Made by a program: the position numbers and the translations under genes
Notes under the pieces: generated by a model
What the model was told of the DNA's origin: nothing
The model's input: the letters and a program-made list of their open reading frames with translations, nothing else
The model's database searches: none
Shown here: piece after piece, positions 51,393 to 56,569 of the stretch
How positions within the stretch are numbered: position 1 is the stretch's first letter
How the letters are laid out: every line of letters starts with the position of its first letter
Source: an uncultured Flavobacterium sp.
GTDB lineage: Bacteria; Bacteroidota; Bacteroidia; Flavobacteriales; Flavobacteriaceae
NCBI GenBank assembly: GCA_947632215.1
Contig: CANROJ010000009.1
Coordinates: forward strand, 1 to 56,569
Direction of reading: 5' to 3'
DNA length: 56,569 nt

Positions 51393-54300
51393 TTATGCGT
51401 GCTTTTTTTGCTCAAATTTCATTGGTTTAATTTTTTCTTGCAGGTATTGGAAAATTGCATATAATACTGGAATAATGAAAATTCCGATAATAGTTCCAAT
51501 CAATAGTCCAAAAGCTGCTCCTGTTCCAATAGAACGGTTACCAACATCTCCAACTCCAGTAGCAAATGCTAATGGCATAAGTCCTAAAATAAAGGCAAAA
51601 GATGTCATAAGGATTGGACGTAAACGTGCTTTTGCTCCGTTAATAGCAGAGTCCGCTATACTCTCTCCATGTTTTCTTCTTTGAATAGCAAATTCCACAA
51701 TCAAAATTGCATTTTTGGCTAGTAATCCAACTAGCATTACTAGGGCTATCTGGAAGTAAATATTGTTCTCTAATCCTGCTAAATTTTGTGCTATATAAGC
51801 TCCCATGATTCCTCCTGGTAGAGATAGAATTACTGCTAATGGCAGTAGGTAGCTTTCATATTGTGCAGATAATAAGAAATAAACAAATAATACACAAAGA
51901 CCAAAGATTAGGACCGTTTGAGAACCTGAACTAATTTCTTCACGTGTTAGCCCTGTAAAGTCAATACTGTAATCTTGTGATAGAGTTTGTTCTGATACTT
52001 CTTGTATAGCGCGAATAGCATCCCCTGATGAATATCCTGGTGAAGGAGCACCATTTATGTTCGAGGAGGTAAATAGATTGTATCTAGTTACAGATTGCGG
52101 ACCATATACTTCTTTTAGATTTACGAATTGAGTCACTGGGGTCATCTCTCCTGATGCAGTTTTAACATAAATATCCTTTAGGCTATTTTTGTCTGTTCTA
52201 TATTCTGGTAGAGATTGTACCATTACTCTATATTGTTTACCAAAACGGGTAAAGTCTGCTGCGTAAATACCTCCAATATATCCTTGTAATGCAGAAAAGA
52301 TATCACTTACTAATACACCTGATTCTTTAGCACGAGGAATATTTAAGTCCAGCTCATATTGAGTATAGTTTGTATTAAAGGATGATTGAGCGTACATGAT
52401 TTCAGGTCTTTCCATAAGAGCTCTCACGTATTCTTGAGATTTTTCGTCAAAACTATTTAATGAACCTCCGGAACGGTCTAGTAGTTTTAACTCAAATCCA
52501 GCACTAATACCGTATCCTGGTATACTAGGTGGCTGGAAAAAAATCATTTTGGCATCTTGGAATTGCATTGCAGCTAATCCAAAAAGTTTTCCAATTATTG
52601 TGTTAGTGGATAATTCTTCTGTTGTTCTTTGATCAAAGTCTTTAAGCTTAATCATCGCCATTCCGTAGTTAGAACCTTGACCATTGATAAATGACATTCC
52701 TGAAATTACAGTTACATCAGATACTCCTGGTATTTGTTTTACAACTTCAGAAAATTCTCTTTGAAGACTCTCTACACGGTCTTGTGTTGCTCCTGCAGGT
52801 AATTCCATATTACCCATAATAAATCCACGGTCTTCGTTTGGAACGAAACCAGTTGGAGTTATAGAATTAGTCAAGTATGTTACTCCTAAACAGGCTACAA
52901 TAATTAATGCGGTAGTCCACTTGTGTTTTAATAGAAATTTAAAGCTATTACCATAGCGGTGAGTTAAATTATTAAATGCAACGTTAAACGCATCGAAAAA
53001 TCTTCTTATAAAATTTCTTTTCTGTCCTTCATGGCTAGTGTGCGGTTTTAAAAATAAAGCACATAGCGCCGGACTTAAAGTAAGAGCATTAACTGCAGAA
53101 ATAAAAATGGCAATAATTAAAGTTATACCAAATTGTTTATAGAATACTCCTGTTGGACCAGGTATAAAAGTTACAGGAATAAATACCGCCCCCATTACTA
53201 ATGTAATTGAGATAATCGCTCCTGAAATTTCGTCCATGGTGTCTTCTGTAGCAGTAGTTGCGTCCAGACCGGTCTCTTCCATTTTGGCGTGGACGGCCTC
53301 TACAACTACAATTGCATCATCCACTACAATTCCGATTGCTAGTACTAAGGCAAAAAGTGTAAGTAAATTGATGGAGAATCCAAATAAATTTAAGAAAAAG
53401 AAGGTACCAATAATAGATACAGGTACTGCAATAAGTGGAATTAATGTTGATCTAAAATCTTGTAAGAATATGTAAACAACAATAAATACCAATATAAAAG
53501 CTTCGATTAAAGTGTGTACTACTTTATCAATAGAGGCATCCAAAAATTCATTGGTATCCATCAATACATTTAAGTATATACCTTCAGGTAAGTTCGCTTC
53601 TATTTTTTCAAGCTGTACATAAAGATTCTCAATAATTTCTTGTGCATTTGAACCAGGAGTTTGGTAGATAGCCATCACCACCGAAGGATTCCCATTCATT
53701 GTAGATGAACCGGTATATGATTGAGCTCCGAGCTCTATTTTAGCAACGTCCTTTAAACGTAAAACTTGTCCGTTTTCAAGAGATTTAACTACAATATTTT
53801 CATATTCTTCTTGGGTTTTATAACGCCCACTATATTTGATAACATATTGAAACGATTGTGCGCTATTTTCCCCTAATTGACCTGCAGCAGCCTCTAGGGA
53901 TTGCTCGTTAAGTACTTGTACTACATTTGCAGGTACTAAGTCATAAGCTTTCATTTTTATAGGGTCAATCCAAATTCTCATAGAATAAGTCTTTCCCCCG
54001 AAAGCTGAAGCATCACCAACTCCACTGACACGTTTTAGTTCAGGAATAACATTTATATTCATGTAGTTTTGAATATAAATTGCATCGTAATCTGGATTAG
54101 TTGAATAGAAACCAGCAAACATTAAAGCACTTGTTTGTTGCTTTTGCGTGGTAACTCCTGAACGAGTTACCTCTGCAGGAAGTAGTGGTGTTGCTCTGGC
54201 AACACGGTTTTGTACGTTTACAGATGCGATATCCGGATCTACTCCTTGTTTAAAGACTACTTGAATAGAGGCACTACCGTCGTTAGATGCAGTTGAGGTA

Positions 54301-54533
54301 ATATAATCCATGTTCTCTACCCCATTTACCTGTTCTTCAATAGGGATGATAACACTTTGCATTACTGTTTCGGCATTAGCACCTGGATAGGAAGCTGCAA
54401 TTTGTACAGTAGGAGGTGCAATATCTGGATATTGCGTCACTGGAAGGCTTGTAAGGCCTAGAACTCCTAGTATTACTATGATGATAGAAATAACTGTTGA
54501 TAGAACAGGTCTTTCAATAAATTTTTTTAACAT
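51393..54533 (-). CDS. RND multidrug efflux permease (HAE1 family)
   Basis: This 1046-residue inner-membrane proton antiporter has twelve predicted membrane helices and two large periplasmic loops. Features of the AcrB type are present: FIERPVLSTVISI, the proton relay in ALVLAIGIVVDDAIVVVE, and ISAVNALTLSPALCALFLKP. The length is standard. Partners are encoded on either side (adaptor upstream, outer-membrane factor downstream). Drug specificity is not predictable from sequence. Confidence 0.96.
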   Translation of the reverse strand: MLKKFIERPVLSTVISIIIVILGVLGLTSLPVTQYPDIAPPTVQIAASYPGANAETVMQSVIIPIEEQVNGVENMDYITSTASNDGSASIQVVFKQGVDPDIASVNVQNRVARATPLLPAEVTRSGVTTQKQQTSALMFAGFYSTNPDYDAIYIQNYMNINVIPELKRVSGVGDASAFGGKTYSMRIWIDPIKMKAYDLVPANVVQVLNEQSLEAAAGQLGENSAQSFQYVIKYSGRYKTQEEYENIVVKSLENGQVLRLKDVAKIELGAQSYTGSSTMNGNPSVVMAIYQTPGSNAQEIIENLYVQLEKIEANLPEGIYLNVLMDTNEFLDASIDKVVHTLIEAFILVFIVVYIFLQDFRSTLIPLIAVPVSIIGTFFFLNLFGFSINLLTLFALVLAIGIVVDDAIVVVEAVHAKMEETGLDATTATEDTMDEISGAIISITLVMGAVFIPVTFIPGPTGVFYKQFGITLIIAIFISAVNALTLSPALCALFLKPHTSHEGQKRNFIRRFFDAFNVAFNNLTHRYGNSFKFLLKHKWTTALIIVACLGVTYLTNSITPTGFVPNEDRGFIMGNMELPAGATQDRVESLQREFSEVVKQIPGVSDVTVISGMSFINGQGSNYGMAMIKLKDFDQRTTEELSTNTIIGKLFGLAAMQFQDAKMIFFQPPSIPGYGISAGFELKLLDRSGGSLNSFDEKSQEYVRALMERPEIMYAQSSFNTNYTQYELDLNIPRAKESGVLVSDIFSALQGYIGGIYAADFTRFGKQYRVMVQSLPEYRTDKNSLKDIYVKTASGEMTPVTQFVNLKEVYGPQSVTRYNLFTSSNINGAPSPGYSSGDAIRAIQEVSEQTLSQDYSIDFTGLTREEISSGSQTVLIFGLCVLFVYFLLSAQYESYLLPLAVILSLPGGIMGAYIAQNLAGLENNIYFQIALVMLVGLLAKNAILIVEFAIQRRKHGESIADSAINGAKARLRPILMTSFAFILGLMPLAFATGVGDVGNRSIGTGAAFGLLIGTIIGIFIIPVLYAIFQYLQEKIKPMKFEQKKHA

Positions 54534-54535
54534 GC

Positions 54536-55687
54536 TTAAAAGGATTGTTTGATGGCGTCGTTTATAGAATTGAATTCAACAGGTTGTGGAGTAATAGGAG
54601 TTCCACTACGTAGGGTACCTAAACCTGTACCTATAATAGTTTGGCCTTTTGTAACTCCGTCCTTAACGATAGATAAATTATCGACATTATCTATTATTGT
54701 GATAAGAGCAGCTTTAGCAGTATCATTTTCTACTGTATAAACGAAGGTCTGTCCTTGTCGTTCAAAAGTTGAAGACTGTGGAACCACTAATACGTCTGAG
54801 TAATGTCTAGGGAGTAGTAATGTACCACTATTTCCATTACTTAGTAAATGCTCTTTGTTATCAAAGGAAGCTCTTACTTGTACTGTACCGGTTTGAATAT
54901 TCACTTGTCCAGTAATGGTTTCAATTTTACCCTTAGTAGAATATTTTTGTCCATTAGCCAATACAAGTTCTACTTCTGGTAAGTGGTCTAACTTATCCTT
55001 TAGAGTTGTTCCTGGGGTGTTTTCTAAGAAATTAAAGTATTCTGCTTCGCTCATTGCAAAATAAGCAAAAAGCTCAGCCTCATCCGATACCACAGTCAAA
55101 GGGGTTGGGTCATTTGGACCAACTAGAGTTCCTTCTCTAAAAGGTATCGATCCAACACGACCATCGATTGGACTTTTTACTATTGCAAAGTCAATATTAG
55201 CAATGATACTATTGTACTGTGCTTGTGCAGTTGCCTTTTGACTTTTTGCACTCTCTAGAGCTGCTAAAGCAGTTTCTAGTTGCACTTTACTAACGATTCC
55301 TTTGTCAACTAAAGGAACTAGTTTATCTGCATTTACTTGTGCTACATTTATTTGTGCCTCAGCAGTTGCTATTGCTGCTTTTGCTGCATCTGCATTTTGC
55401 GTTAAAATATTTGTTTCTATCTTAAACAAAGGTTGGCCTTTTTTCACCATTGCACCTTCATCCACATAAAGTTGTTCAATATAACCAGTAACTTGTGGTC
55501 GTACGTTACTGTTTACTTTACCTTGTAATGTCGTTGGAAATGTGCTATATGCTGTAACATTTTGTGTAGGCACTTCAATAACCTTGTAAGGTAATGCTCC
55601 TGGACCAGCTTGTGGTGCTTTTTTTTCGCATGATGTAATGCTAATTGCTAAGGATGCAAGTGCGATAGTGTGAAAATAACGTTTCAT
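54536..55687 (-). CDS. RND efflux periplasmic adaptor (MFP lipoprotein)
   Basis: This 383-residue adaptor links permease and outer-membrane channel. The N-terminal signal ends in a lipobox (ITSCEK). The lipoyl-like halves are GYIEQLYVDEGAMVKKGQPLF and AIVKSPIDGRVGSIPF, with a helical hairpin between them. The C-terminal part has the usual beta-barrel and membrane-proximal domain. It is separated from the permease gene by 2 bp and from the regulator gene by 9 bp. Confidence 0.95.
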   Translation of the reverse strand: MKRYFHTIALASLAISITSCEKKAPQAGPGALPYKVIEVPTQNVTAYSTFPTTLQGKVNSNVRPQVTGYIEQLYVDEGAMVKKGQPLFKIETNILTQNADAAKAAIATAEAQINVAQVNADKLVPLVDKGIVSKVQLETALAALESAKSQKATAQAQYNSIIANIDFAIVKSPIDGRVGSIPFREGTLVGPNDPTPLTVVSDEAELFAYFAMSEAEYFNFLENTPGTTLKDKLDHLPEVELVLANGQKYSTKGKIETITGQVNIQTGTVQVRASFDNKEHLLSNGNSGTLLLPRHYSDVLVVPQSSTFERQGQTFVYTVENDTAKAALITIIDNVDNLSIVKDGVTKGQTIIGTGLGTLRSGTPITPQPVEFNSINDAIKQSF

Positions 55688-55696
55688 ATAAATTGC

Positions 55697-56173
55697 TTAA
55701 TTTGTACTTTTTAGTTTTTCTATTGTTTCTGTTAAATGTATTTTACTCTTTTCTAAATGCTCTATATAAAGATCAGCAGTACTTAGAGAACTTTGTGTAT
55801 TTAAAAGTCCTTTTTCCTGACAATTTTTAAGCTTTGTTGTTAATTCTTTTTCTTTAGATATTATGTCTCTAATTAGAATAAGTCTTTCGGTAATGTAATT
55901 GTCGTTTAGACGAAAAAAACGCTTGCGTTCATTTATTTTGTTAAACTGTTCAACTAGATTATTAGATAGAAGTAAGTTTAAACTAGTAGAAACGGAGCTT
56001 TTACTAGTATGTAAGTTTTCAACCAGTTCATCGAAAGTAACACCATCTTTGTTATTTACAAAGGTTATATAGGTGTATATCTGCGCTGTCAATGGAGAAA
56101 ATCGATGGACGATCTCATGATGGGCACAGTAATCTTGAAAAAGTTGTACTACCTCTGGGTCTGGTTTATTCAT
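55697..56173 (-). CDS. GbsR/MarR-type transcriptional regulator of the efflux operon
   Basis: This 158-residue winged-helix protein resembles the GbsR branch: SPLTAQIYTYITF, then the helix-turn-helix DELVENLHTSKSSVSTSL and the wing RKRFFRLNDNY. The C-terminal helices are long and probably form a dimer interface (KEKELTTKLKN). It is the first gene of the four-gene efflux operon. A 7-bp inverted repeat inside its promoter (56207-56232) is a good operator candidate, which implies autoregulation and derepression by ligand. Confidence 0.87.
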   Translation of the reverse strand: MNKPDPEVVQLFQDYCAHHEIVHRFSPLTAQIYTYITFVNNKDGVTFDELVENLHTSKSSVSTSLNLLLSNNLVEQFNKINERKRFFRLNDNYITERLILIRDIISKEKELTTKLKNCQEKGLLNTQSSLSTADLYIEHLEKSKIHLTETIEKLKSTN

Positions 56174-56196
56174 TGTTTTTTATATAAATCGAAGTG

Positions 56197-56232
56197 CAAA
56201 GATACTATTAGTTCGGAAAAAACAAAACTAAT
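56197..56232 (-). promoter_or_regulatory. Efflux operon promoter with overlapping palindromic operator
   Basis: On the minus strand TATCTTTG (56197-56204) and TTG (56223-56225, 18-bp spacer) form a consensus promoter. ATTAGTT (56207-56213) and AACTAAT (56226-56232) form an inverted repeat with a 12-bp spacer across the same stretch. A repressor bound there would block the promoter. Confidence 0.55.
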
Positions 56233-56373
56233 CGAACAAAAAAAACTTAGATAAATTTGGCCAAAATTGTTAAAGTTTTGAAATATGTTAAAAAAAAGAT
56301 TTTACGCATATGCCTGATATTGTGTAAGGAAGATAAAAACGAGTTTTAAGCAATGAAAAAATATTTTTTTTTG

Positions 56374-56405
56374 TTGGTGATGAAGTAAAAATAATCTTAT
56401 ATTTG
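56374..56405 (+). promoter_or_regulatory. tRNA-Gly promoter
   Basis: TTG (56374-56376), 21-bp spacer, TATATTTG (56398-56405), 12 bp before the mature tRNA 5' end. Confidence 0.6.
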
Positions 56406-56417
56406 CAATCTCAAAAT

Positions 56418-56493
<76 letters not shown>

Positions 56494-56529
56494 AAAACTA
56501 GATGTCAGTTTTAAAATATCATCGCCTTT

Positions 56530-56569
<40 letters not shown>

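Overview
The window looks like a chromosomal segment of a low-GC member of the Flavobacteriia (Bacteroidetes), probably Flavobacteriaceae. Evidence: strongly AT-rich sequence; promoters matching the Bacteroidetes TTG-N17-23-TAnnTTTG pattern (32348, 35204, 43955-, 47647, 56197-, 56374); no Shine-Dalgarno-like sites; lineage-typical genes (MurF-alanine racemase fusion, DUF3127 protein, split YeeE/YedE pair, TonB-dependent receptor behind a TPP riboswitch, PycTM-type HD protein). I cannot name the species.

Layout. 1-167: 5' end of an exported protein. 0.9-3.8 kb: Fe-S and redox genes (Mrp/ApbC, NifU-like, ferredoxin-NADP reductase, [2Fe-2S] ferredoxin). 3.9-11.4 kb: DedA protein, dicarboxylate symporter, two secreted peptidases (S9, C1), MscS, DusB. 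11.5-19.7 kb: the least ordinary stretch, with a GAF-domain orphan, an HD hydrolase fused to a Pycsar-type membrane effector domain, a divergent 1240-residue lipoprotein (degenerate phosphatase domain, kinase-like domain, Omp85-type barrel), and a lipoprotein with a propeller-like look. 20-21.7 kb: lepA. 21.8-26.7 kb: sulfur gene cluster (thioredoxin, persulfide-dioxygenase-like/rhodanese fusion, TauE, Crp/Fnr regulator broken by mutation, YeeE pair, DsrE). 26.8-32.3 kb: murF-alr, mscL, phosphopantetheinyl transferase, Bax inhibitor-1 protein, PnuC-type transporter, arfB. 32.4-35.2 kb: thiamine uptake receptor under a TPP riboswitch, and a convergent Rieske-like lipoprotein. 35.2-39.7 kb: greA, HIT protein, sensor kinase, flavin reductase, DUF3127 protein, aat. 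39.7-39.95 kb: intergenic array of DnaA-box-like repeats ending on a dif-like palindrome. 40-47.6 kb: symporter, translation genes (tsf, rpsB, rpsI, rplM) and polA, all on the minus strand. 47.7-49.9 kb: membrane metallophosphoesterase, thioredoxin-like protein without CxxC, polysaccharide deacetylase. 50-56.2 kb: complete RND efflux operon with a GbsR/MarR-type regulator. 56.4 kb to the end: tandem tRNA-Gly genes.

How it fits together. Most of the window is housekeeping. Gene direction switches near 39.7-40.0 kb: to the left plus-strand genes predominate (about 23 to 14), to the right minus-strand genes do (11 to 2). That convergence coincides with the repeat array and the dif-like palindrome, so the site may be a chromosomal landmark: terminus/dif or a DnaA-binding locus. 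The best candidates for undescribed biology are this array, the HD-PycTM protein with its divergent three-domain outer-membrane partner, and the decayed regulator inside an otherwise intact sulfur cluster.
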